A stretch of DNA of 64,000 nucleotides from Sphingomonas pituitosa NBRC 102491 (GTDB lineage Bacteria; Pseudomonadota; Alphaproteobacteria; Sphingomonadales; Sphingomonadaceae). The position numbers and the translations under genes are program-made. Numbering within the stretch: the first letter of the stretch is position 1; each line of letters starts with the position of its first letter. The notes below the pieces were generated by a model. The model was not told the origin of the DNA. It searched no databases and was given only the letters and a program-made list of their open reading frames with translations. The stretch is from assembly GCF_001598435.1 (NCBI RefSeq), contig NZ_BCYY01000015.1, positions 62,001-126,000 on the forward strand. Direction: 5' to 3'. Positions 34,201 to 41,241 of this stretch are shown one piece after another.

Positions 34201-35378
34201 CAGCCTGCAGGCGCGATCGGCAGCATCGCCTCGAAACAGGCGCCGCCGGCCCCCTCCACCAGCACCAGATCGCCACCATGGCCGAGCAGGATCTGCCGTG
34301 CCAGGGCCAGCCCGACGCCGCTCCCCTGCGGCTTGGTGGTGAAGAAGGGGCGGAACACGGCCCCGCGGTCGCCAGGCGCGATACCCGGACCATTGTCCCA
34401 CACCCGCCACCAGGCCGCACGTTCGTCGCGCCACAGCGACAGGCCGACCCGGCCCTCGCCCGCCCCGCCAACCGCCTCCGCGGCATTCTGCAGCAAGGCC
34501 CAGAGCGCCGCGCTCAACTGGTCGGCATCTCCCTGCAGGCGTACCGGCGCCTCGCCATCGAAGGCGAGCGGCAGGTCCGGCCAGCGGGTTGCGAACAGCC
34601 GCGCGAGATCGGTCGCCACCTCACGCAGGTCGAGCGGCGCCAGGCGGGGCGCCGGCAGCCGCGCCAGCGAGCGATACGCTTCGCCGAAGCGCTGCAGCCC
34701 CTCGGCCCGGCGCGCAACCGTCCCCACGGCGTCGCGCAGCGCGGGAAGCGCGAGCGCCGGTTCGTCCAGCATGTCCGCCGCCGTGCGGCTCAGCGAGGCG
34801 ATCGGCGTCAGGGCATTGACGATCTCATGGCTCAGCACCTGCACTAGCTCCCGCAGCGTGGCCGCCTCGGCCGCCTTCAGTTCGGCGTCGATGTCGATCA
34901 GCGCCGCGAGCCGGCTCTGCGCACCGCCCAGTGCGAAGTCGCTGGTGGTCAGCGCATAGCTGCGGCCGCCGATCGTCACCGTGGCTGCACGGCCGGAAGC
35001 GTCGCCGATCGCCTCGACCAGGAGCGGCGGCGGATCGGCGACGAGATCGGCCGCCCCGAACAGGCGACGCGCGGCGCGATTGATCGCGTGGAACCGCCCC
35101 TCGCCGTCCAGCGTCACGATGGGGGCCGGCGAAAGATCGAGCAGCGCCGTCAGCCGCCGCTCGCGATGGGCCGGGTCCGGCGCCGGGCCCGGCGCGGCCA
35201 CCGGCACCAGCTGGGGCTTGCCGGCCGCCACGACCCCGGTCGCGATGCTCCACAGCCCCGCAAGCGCCGCGACCAGCGCGCTCGCATAAAGGCCCGCCCC
35301 CCAGGCGATCGCGAAGGCGCCCCCCGCCGCCAGCAGCAGAATTCCGCGCAGCAGCGCCACCCAGCCCCTAGAGCCCAT
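34200..35378 (-). CDS. Sensor histidine kinase, NtrY/NtrB-like
   Basis: A 392-residue protein with two N-terminal membrane helices (about 8-28 and 32-52). A PAS domain follows (LLDLSPAPIVTLDGEGRFHAINRAAR). The HisKA H-box reads LVQVLSHEIVNALTPIASLS with the phospho-His near residue 186. A HATPase domain ends the protein (LLQNAAEAV, WDNGPGIAPGDRG, GSGVGLALARQIL). Its start overlaps the stop of the response regulator gene by 11 bp, so the two form one operon. The pair is divergent from an adaptor-ABC-FtsX operon and probably controls it. The very short periplasmic loop suggests sensing of a membrane state (inference). Confidence 0.87.
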   Translation of the reverse strand: MGSRGWVALLRGILLLAAGGAFAIAWGAGLYASALVAALAGLWSIATGVVAAGKPQLVPVAAPGPAPDPAHRERRLTALLDLSPAPIVTLDGEGRFHAINRAARRLFGAADLVADPPPLLVEAIGDASGRAATVTIGGRSYALTTSDFALGGAQSRLAALIDIDAELKAAEAATLRELVQVLSHEIVNALTPIASLSRTAADMLDEPALALPALRDAVGTVARRAEGLQRFGEAYRSLARLPAPRLAPLDLREVATDLARLFATRWPDLPLAFDGEAPVRLQGDADQLSAALWALLQNAAEAVGGAGEGRVGLSLWRDERAAWWRVWDNGPGIAPGDRGAVFRPFFTTKPQGSGVGLALARQILLGHGGDLVLVEGAGGACFEAMLPIAPAG

Positions 35379-36612
35379 ATTTCGCCATCCGCCGATACAG
35401 TGCCGCCCGCGTCAGCCCCAGTTCCGCCGCCGCGCGGCTGACGTTGAAGGCGTGCCGCTTGAGCGCCGCCGCCACCAGCGCCGCCTCGCTCCGCCCGAGA
35501 TTGAGGTCCGCCTTGATCGCGCGCGGCTCCAGCGTGTCCTCCGGCAGCGCCAGGCCCAGCGTCGCGACGTCGATCGCCTCGCCGCCGCCGAGCAGCACCG
35601 CGCGCTCGATCGCCTGGCGCAGTCCATGCACCCCCTCGGGCCAGGGATCGGCGGCGACGGCGCGCGCGGCCTCGTCGGTCAGCGGTCGCAGCGGCTGGCC
35701 ATAGCGTCCAGCGAACAGCGCACAGAAATGGCGCGCGAGCAGCAGCGCGTCGCCGCCACGCCCGGCGAGCGGCGGCAGATCGATCTCTACCGTGTTCAGC
35801 CGGAAGCGCAGATCGTCGCTGAGCGCCGCGCGGGTGCCAGCCCGATCGCACCGGCTGGTCGAGAGCAGGCGAAGGCCGCCCAACCGCCGCACCAGCTCGG
35901 GCTGCAAGGCCGGTGCGAGCTGGTCCACCGCCTCGATCAGCAGCGTGCCGCCCTCTGCCGCCGCGGTCCGCGCTTCGATCGCCGCCAGATCCGCCACCGC
36001 AGCGTCCAGCGTCACCAGCGGCCGCTCGGCGCGGGCCGAGGCGCGGTGGAGCAGCTGCGCCGCCAGCGTCTTGCCGCTGCCCGCCGGGCCGGTGAGCAAC
36101 ACCGCCGCGTCCGTGGGCCCCACCCGCGCGATCAGCCCGCGCGCCGCTTCGATCGCGGGCGCCTCGCCGAGCAGCAGCAGCGCCTCCTCGCCCGTCGGCG
36201 CGGGTGCCGCCGCCAGCTTCGCCCGCCGAAGCGCCACCGCGCGCTCGACGGTGGCGAGCAAGCGTTCGTTGCTCCACGGCTTGATCACGAAGTCGCTCGC
36301 CCCACCGCGCATCGCCTGCACCGCCACCGCGATGCCGCTATGGCCGGTGACGACCACCACCACTGCGTTGCGATCGGCGGCAATCAGCCGGTCGAGCATG
36401 CGGAACCCCTCCTCCCCGCTGGTCCGCCCACGCGCGAAATTGAGGTCGAGGAGGATCGCGTCGACCGGCCCCTCGGCCAGCCGCACCCAGGCCGCGTCCA
36501 GATCTCCGGCACCCAGCACGCGCATGTCGTTCCGTTCCAGGAGCAGGGTCGCCGCGCGGACGATGTCGGGATCGTCGTCGATCACCAGGATGGTCGGCGA
36601 TTCGGTTGGCAC
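35368..36612 (-). CDS. NtrC-like response regulator with degenerate AAA+ domain lacking GAFTGA
   Basis: A 414-residue protein: receiver (about 6-125, TILVIDDDPDIVRAATLLLE, LLDLNFARG), AAA+ domain (about 145-345) and C-terminal Fis-type helix-turn-helix (FNVSRAAAELGLTRAALYRR). Walker A is intact (TGPAGSGKT). The GAFTGA loop that contacts sigma-54 is deleted: only about 30 residues separate VTLDAAVADL from Walker B. Walker B reads GGTLLIEAVD in place of L-F-L-D-E. It is therefore unlikely to activate sigma-54 and may work with another sigma factor. The GTG at 36612 was chosen for its GGAG 11 bases upstream and because a palindrome lies just before it; a frame-compatible GTG at 36663 would place that palindrome inside the gene. 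Confidence 0.8.
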   Translation of the reverse strand: MPTESPTILVIDDDPDIVRAATLLLERNDMRVLGAGDLDAAWVRLAEGPVDAILLDLNFARGRTSGEEGFRMLDRLIAADRNAVVVVVTGHSGIAVAVQAMRGGASDFVIKPWSNERLLATVERAVALRRAKLAAAPAPTGEEALLLLGEAPAIEAARGLIARVGPTDAAVLLTGPAGSGKTLAAQLLHRASARAERPLVTLDAAVADLAAIEARTAAAEGGTLLIEAVDQLAPALQPELVRRLGGLRLLSTSRCDRAGTRAALSDDLRFRLNTVEIDLPPLAGRGGDALLLARHFCALFAGRYGQPLRPLTDEAARAVAADPWPEGVHGLRQAIERAVLLGGGEAIDVATLGLALPEDTLEPRAIKADLNLGRSEAALVAAALKRHAFNVSRAAAELGLTRAALYRRMAKYGL

Positions 36613-36634
36613 TGGCTTGACGGCTCCACAGACA

Positions 36635-36650
36635 TGTTCGGAATCGGACA
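36635..36650. promoter_or_regulatory. Imperfect palindrome TGTTCGGAATCGGACA, candidate regulator site
   Basis: Arms TGTTCG and CGGACA (one mismatch) around a 4-bp centre lie 23 bp before the preferred start of the response regulator gene, in the gap shared with the divergent adaptor operon. A second small palindrome, GAACACTGTTC, lies at 36658-36668. Probable binding site of the adjacent Fis-type regulator (inference). Confidence 0.45.
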
Positions 36651-36751
36651 CTAGCTTGAACACTGTTCGGCGAGAGCGCCAGCACCTTATGAATATTGCT
36701 TCTTTATCAGTATTTTAGGGCCAGTCACTCGACTGCCGTACACTGGCGGAC

Positions 36752-38035
36752 ATGGACGTTACGCCTCTCCACACCAACGGCGCCGCGATGGACCGAAGGA
36801 TCGAGCGCCCGCATGCGCGCCGACGCAAGTTGATCGTGCGCATCGGGCTCGGCATCGCCGTGGTCGTCGCGGCCGCCGGTCTCTGGTGGTTCCTTCCGGG
36901 CTCGGGAAGCCTGGCAGTCGATGCGGCAGCGATCCGCATTGCGCCGGTCACCCGCGCCGCCTTCGCCGATTACGTGCCGCTGCGCGCGCAGGTCGCTCCG
37001 CTCCAGACCGTCTACGTCACCGCGATCAGCGGCGGCCAGGTCGAGGCGCTGATCGCCAGCGACGGCCAGTCGGTCGCCGCGGGCGCCCCGCTCGCCCGGC
37101 TCGCCAACCCCACCCTCGCGCTCGACGTCGCCAGCCGCTCCGCCAACATCGCCGGCCAGCTCAGCTCGATCAGCGGTCAGCGCCTGTCGATCCAGCAGAG
37201 CCGCGAGCAGACCGAGCGTGACATCGCCGCCGCCCGCAACGAACTCGCCAAGGCCGAGGCGCTGCTGCGCCAGAAGCAGATCCTGTTCGACAAGCAGATC
37301 GTCACCGCCGCCGCCGTCACTCCGCTGCGCGAGGAGGTGACGTACCAGCGCGCCCGCCTGGCCGCGCTCACCCGCAGCGCCGCCGAGGCCGGGCGGATGC
37401 TCGCCGACCAGTCCTCCGGCGTGAACGCCACCGCCGGCGAACTGCGCGAGAGCCTGGCCATGACCCGCGCCGGCCTTGCCGCGCTGGTGGTGCGCGCGCC
37501 GGTCGCCGGGCGGCTGACCGCCTTCACCCTTCAGCCGGGGCAGATGATCAAGCCCGGCGACACGGTGGGCCAGGTCGATTCCGAACGCGCCTGGAAGCTG
37601 ACCGCCGATGTCGATCAATTCTATCTCGGCCGCGTCCGCACCGGCCTCACCGCCGTTGCCGATCTCGACGGGCGCAGCCTGCCGATGACCGTGATCAAGG
37701 TGCTGCCCCAAGTCACCGAAGGGCGATTTCGTGTCGAGCTCGGCTTTCGGGGCGCCGCGCCTGCGGGCCTGAACCGCGGCCAGACGCTCGACGTGCGGCT
37801 CACCCTGGGCGCCGATCGCCCCGCCACCGTCGCCCCTTCCGGCGGCTGGCTCGATGCCGGCGGCACCACCGCCTTCGTCCTCACCAGCGACAACCGCGCC
37901 GTGCGCCGGGCGATCACCACCGGCCGCCGCAACCCCGACCAGGTCGAGGTGACCAGCGGCCTCGCCCCCGGCGAGCGCATCATCACCACGCCGCTCGCCA
38001 CCTACGCCCCCTACCAGACCCTGCTCATCCGATAG
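36752..38035 (+). CDS. HlyD-family periplasmic adaptor of an ABC (MacAB-like) system
   Basis: A 427-residue protein with one membrane anchor (about 27-48, LIVRIGLGIAVVVAAAGLWW). Lipoyl halves (VYVTAISGGQVEALIASDGQ and VVRAPVAGRLTAFTLQPGQM) flank a coiled coil (about 130-235), followed by a beta-barrel and membrane-proximal domain (VTSGLAPGERII). It heads an operon with an ATPase, a 33-residue membrane protein and three FtsX-like permeases. A second possible start is ATG 36788. The operon is divergent from a two-component system that probably controls it. Confidence 0.86.
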   Translation: MDVTPLHTNGAAMDRRIERPHARRRKLIVRIGLGIAVVVAAAGLWWFLPGSGSLAVDAAAIRIAPVTRAAFADYVPLRAQVAPLQTVYVTAISGGQVEALIASDGQSVAAGAPLARLANPTLALDVASRSANIAGQLSSISGQRLSIQQSREQTERDIAAARNELAKAEALLRQKQILFDKQIVTAAAVTPLREEVTYQRARLAALTRSAAEAGRMLADQSSGVNATAGELRESLAMTRAGLAALVVRAPVAGRLTAFTLQPGQMIKPGDTVGQVDSERAWKLTADVDQFYLGRVRTGLTAVADLDGRSLPMTVIKVLPQVTEGRFRVELGFRGAAPAGLNRGQTLDVRLTLGADRPATVAPSGGWLDAGGTTAFVLTSDNRAVRRAITTGRRNPDQVEVTSGLAPGERIITTPLATYAPYQTLLIR

Positions 38036-38044
38036 GAGCCCGCC

Positions 38045-38725
38045 ATGATCGAACTCAACGCCATCCACCGCGCCTACCGCTCCGACGAAGTCGAGACCAC
38101 GGCGCTCGCCGATATCGACCTGACCGTGCAGGCGGGCGAATTCCTCGCGATCATGGGCCCCTCGGGCTGCGGCAAGTCGACGCTGCTCAACATCCTCGGC
38201 ACGATCGATCGTCCGACCAGCGGCGCGTACCGGTTCGAGGGCGAGGACATCGCCAAGGTGCCCGAGGCGCAACTGGCCAAGCTCCGCCGCGATCGGCTCG
38301 GCTTCGTGTTCCAGAGCTTCAACCTGATCGACGAGCTGACCATCGCCGAGAATGTCGCGCTGGCGCTCGCCTATAGGTCGATGCCGGCGCGCGAGAAGCG
38401 CGAGCGTGTCGACGCCGCCATGGACCGGGTGGGGATCGCGCACCGCCGCAACCACCATCCGCACCAGCTTTCGGGCGGCCAGCAGCAGCGCGCCGCGATC
38501 GCCCGCGCGATCGTCGGCGAGCCCAAGCTGATCCTTGCCGACGAACCGACCGGCAACCTCGATACCGAAAACGGCGCGCAGGTGATGGACATCCTCACCC
38601 GGCTGAACGCCGACGGCGCGACGATCGTGATGGTCACCCACTCGCCCGCCCATGCCGATATCGCCAAGCGCACGGTGCACATGCTCGACGGGCGGATCCT
38701 CTCTGCGGTGCGGCGGGCGGCGTGA
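38045..38725 (+). CDS. ABC transporter ATP-binding protein, MacB/LolD type
   Basis: A 226-residue ATPase with all motifs intact: Walker A MGPSGCGKSTLLN, Q-loop FVFQSFNLIDELT, signature LSGGQQQRAAIARAI, Walker B LILADEPTGNLD and switch His in MVTHSPAHA. The F-Q-S-F-N-L-I-D-E-L-T loop and length are typical of the MacB/LolD/FtsE group that drives FtsX-like permeases by mechanotransmission. It is the only ATPase in an operon holding three permease genes. The stop overlaps a small downstream gene as GTGA. Confidence 0.9.
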   Translation: MIELNAIHRAYRSDEVETTALADIDLTVQAGEFLAIMGPSGCGKSTLLNILGTIDRPTSGAYRFEGEDIAKVPEAQLAKLRRDRLGFVFQSFNLIDELTIAENVALALAYRSMPAREKRERVDAAMDRVGIAHRRNHHPHQLSGGQQQRAAIARAIVGEPKLILADEPTGNLDTENGAQVMDILTRLNADGATIVMVTHSPAHADIAKRTVHMLDGRILSAVRRAA

Positions 38726-38823
38726 AGCTCGATCGCGCGCTGACGGTGCTGGTGCTGCTGCTCCTCGCCGTCGCCCTGCTCCGCCATCTCTCCGCCACCC
38801 GTAAACCGGGAGTGACGCCATGA
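38722..38823 (+). CDS. 33-residue single-pass membrane protein between ATPase and permease
   Basis: The frame starts with GTG at 38722, overlapping the ATPase stop as GTGA, and ends with TGA at 38821-38823, overlapping the permease ATG as ATGA. It encodes MKLDRALTVLVLLLLAVALL followed by RHLSATRKPGVTP. The result is a short cytoplasmic N-terminus, a hydrophobic helix of about 15 residues and a basic tail. Four-base overlaps on both sides with no spare sequence strongly suggest it is translated. A role in assembling or tuning the ABC complex is plausible but unproven. No family is recognised. Confidence 0.65.
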   Translation: MKLDRALTVLVLLLLAVALLRHLSATRKPGVTP

Positions 38824-41231
38824 CTTCGGCGCTTACCAGCTTCTATCGCTCGCTCACCCGCCACAAGCTGTTCGCCGCGCTCAACATCGGCGGGCTGGCG
38901 CTGGGGATCGCGGTGTTCCTGGTGCTGACCCTGTTCGTGCGGTTCGAGACCGGGTTCGACCGGTGGATTCCCGGCGCGGACCAGCTCTACATCGTCCAGG
39001 AAACCTATCACATGCCCGGCTATCCGGAGACGCCGAGCCCCTACACCATGGGGAACGAGCTGCTGCATCTGCGCGCGGACTATCCGCAGCTGCAGGGCTT
39101 CCGGATCGCGCAGATGGACGCAACGGTGCGGCAGGGCACCTCGAACACCCGCGAGACCATGGCGGCGGTCGATCCCAACTTCTTCACGCTGATGCGGCTG
39201 CCGATCGTGGCCGGGGACCCCACGCGCACGCTCGCCGATCCCGATGGCCTGGTCATCACGCAGCGCGCTGCGACCAGCTATTTCGGCCTCAAGTCGCCGA
39301 TCGGCCGCACTCTGACCGTCATCGCCAACGGCTCGACCTATACCTACCGCGTCGGTGCGGTGATCGCCGACATGCGCAAGGACCAGAGCTACACCGCCGA
39401 GCTGTTCGTACCGCTGGTTGCCTCGCGATTCGCCGGCGACAATTTCGATCACTGGGGCAGCACCTCGCTGGTGACCCTCCTGCGCTTCCCCGATCGCGCC
39501 GCAGCCAAGCAGTTCGAAGGCGAACTCGCCCGCTTCGCCGATCGCCGCGTGTTCGGCGGCGACATCAAGAAGGGGGAGTGGGAACAGTCGCTACGGCCGC
39601 TGGTCGACAACCACCTCTATGCAGCATCCGACCGTGCGGTGGTGACCACGCTCGGCGCGGTGGGCGTGCTGACCCTGCTGATCGCCATCGTGAACTATAT
39701 CAACCTCGCCACCGCCCGCGCCGGATTGCGGGCGCGGGAAGTGGCGGTGCGCAAGGTGCTGGGAGGCACGCGGCGTACATTGATCCGCCAGTTCATGGCG
39801 GAGGCGATGCTGACCGTGATCCTATCGGCAGTGATCGGCCTCGCGCTGGCGGAAATCGCGCTGCCGCTGGTCAACGCCGCCGGCGGAATGTCGCTGCACC
39901 TCACCTATTGGGGAACGGACAGCGTGCTGCTCCTGATGGTCCCGCTCGTCCTGCTGGTCGGAGCCATTGCCGGACTGTATCCCGCCGCGGTGCTGGCCGG
40001 CTTCCGCCCCGCCGCGGTACTCGCCTCCGCCCGTGCGCCCGGCGGAGGACGGGCCGGCGCGCGGGTTCGCGCCGCGCTGGTGGTCGTCCAGTTCGCCGTC
40101 GCCATCGCCTTCGCGATCGGGACCACCGTGATGCTCGCCCAGGCAAACCATGTCCGCAATGCCGATCTCGGTTTCCGCCGCGACGGCCTCTATGTCGTGC
40201 GATCGCTGAACAGCGGATCGGTGCTGCCCGAACAGAAGACCGCGCTCCTCCGCGCTTTCGCCGCGCTGCCGGGCGTCAGCGGGGTCACCATGGCGCAGAA
40301 CGCGCCCGGCGATCAGAGCAACACCAACTTCTCGTCGATGTACCAGCCGGGCATGCAGGGCATCCGCGCGCCTTCGCTGATGTGGCTGCGCGTCGGCAAT
40401 CAGTATTTCGATACCTTCGGCGCACGCCTGATCGCCGGGCGCCTGTTCGATCCGGGCCGACCGGCCGATGATCGTGCACTCCGCGCGAAGGGCAGCACCA
40501 CGCCCGTCAACGTGGTCGCCAACCGCAAGGCGGTCGGCCTGCTCGGCTTTGCCAGCCCGCAGGCTGCGATCGGCAAAACGGTGGAGGGCGACGGAACAAA
40601 CATCATCGTCGGCGTGGTCGACGATCTCCGCTTCCGCGGTCCGCGCGAGGCGATCGCCGGAACCTTGTACCTGTACGACACGCGCCCGCTCAACGACGCC
40701 TACATCACGCTGCGGTACAGCGGCGACCCGCAGAAAATGGCCGACGCGGTGGAGGCCAGCTGGAAGCGCATCGTCCCGACCGAGCCGTTCCAGGGCCGCA
40801 CGATCGAGGAAAATCTCTACAAGGCCTATTACGAGGAAGACACGCGCCGCGGCCGCCTGTTCACGATGGGCGCGGTGCTGGCGATCGGGATCGGCTGCAT
40901 CGGCCTTTACGGGCTCGCCGCTTTCGACACCACGCGGCGCATCAAGGAAATCGGCATCCGCAAGGCGCTGGGCGCCTCCACGCGGGACGTGCTCCAGCTC
41001 CTCGTCACCACGTTCCTCCGCCCGGTGCTGCTCGCCAACCTGATCGCCTGGCCGCTCGCCTGGGTGGCGATGCAGCGCTGGCTGTCGACCTTCGACGACC
41101 GGATCGGGCTGTCCCCGGCCTATTTCCTGCTCGCCTCGGCCATCGCCGTGCTGATCGCGGTGGCGACCGTGATCGGCCAGTCCTGGCGCGTCGCCCGTGC
41201 CGAACCCGCGCGCGCGCTGCGCTACGAATAG
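38820..41231 (+). CDS. FtsX/MacB-like ABC permease, copy 1
   Basis: An 803-residue permease with two FtsX-type domains. An N-terminal helix (LFAALNIGGLALGIAVFLVL) leads into a large periplasmic MacB-PCD-like domain (about 45-270). A three-helix FtsX block follows (YINLATARAGLRAREVAVRK), then another helix, a second periplasmic domain (about 430-655) and a final FtsX block (RRIKEIGIRKALGASTRDVL). These permeases do not form a transport channel but transmit ATPase motion to the periplasm for lipoprotein or peptide handling. The start is coupled to the 33-residue gene upstream. Two close paralogs follow in tandem. Confidence 0.87.
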   Translation: MTSALTSFYRSLTRHKLFAALNIGGLALGIAVFLVLTLFVRFETGFDRWIPGADQLYIVQETYHMPGYPETPSPYTMGNELLHLRADYPQLQGFRIAQMDATVRQGTSNTRETMAAVDPNFFTLMRLPIVAGDPTRTLADPDGLVITQRAATSYFGLKSPIGRTLTVIANGSTYTYRVGAVIADMRKDQSYTAELFVPLVASRFAGDNFDHWGSTSLVTLLRFPDRAAAKQFEGELARFADRRVFGGDIKKGEWEQSLRPLVDNHLYAASDRAVVTTLGAVGVLTLLIAIVNYINLATARAGLRAREVAVRKVLGGTRRTLIRQFMAEAMLTVILSAVIGLALAEIALPLVNAAGGMSLHLTYWGTDSVLLLMVPLVLLVGAIAGLYPAAVLAGFRPAAVLASARAPGGGRAGARVRAALVVVQFAVAIAFAIGTTVMLAQANHVRNADLGFRRDGLYVVRSLNSGSVLPEQKTALLRAFAALPGVSGVTMAQNAPGDQSNTNFSSMYQPGMQGIRAPSLMWLRVGNQYFDTFGARLIAGRLFDPGRPADDRALRAKGSTTPVNVVANRKAVGLLGFASPQAAIGKTVEGDGTNIIVGVVDDLRFRGPREAIAGTLYLYDTRPLNDAYITLRYSGDPQKMADAVEASWKRIVPTEPFQGRTIEENLYKAYYEEDTRRGRLFTMGAVLAIGIGCIGLYGLAAFDTTRRIKEIGIRKALGASTRDVLQLLVTTFLRPVLLANLIAWPLAWVAMQRWLSTFDDRIGLSPAYFLLASAIAVLIAVATVIGQSWRVARAEPARALRYE
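40936..41231 (+). repeat. Long direct repeat, ends of permease genes 1 and 2
   Basis: The last 296 bp of this gene align without gaps to 43355-43650, the last 296 bp of the next gene. They include a 50-base identical run (41034-41083 and 43453-43502). The third copy is more diverged. This points to recent duplication or gene conversion. Confidence 0.8.
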
Positions 41232-41241
41232 GATCGGCTCC

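Noticed and set aside
36670..36751. A sigma-54 (-24/-12) promoter before the adaptor gene
   Set aside because: No TGGCAC-N5-TTGC-like pair with correct spacing; this also fits the loss of GAFTGA in the neighbouring regulator.
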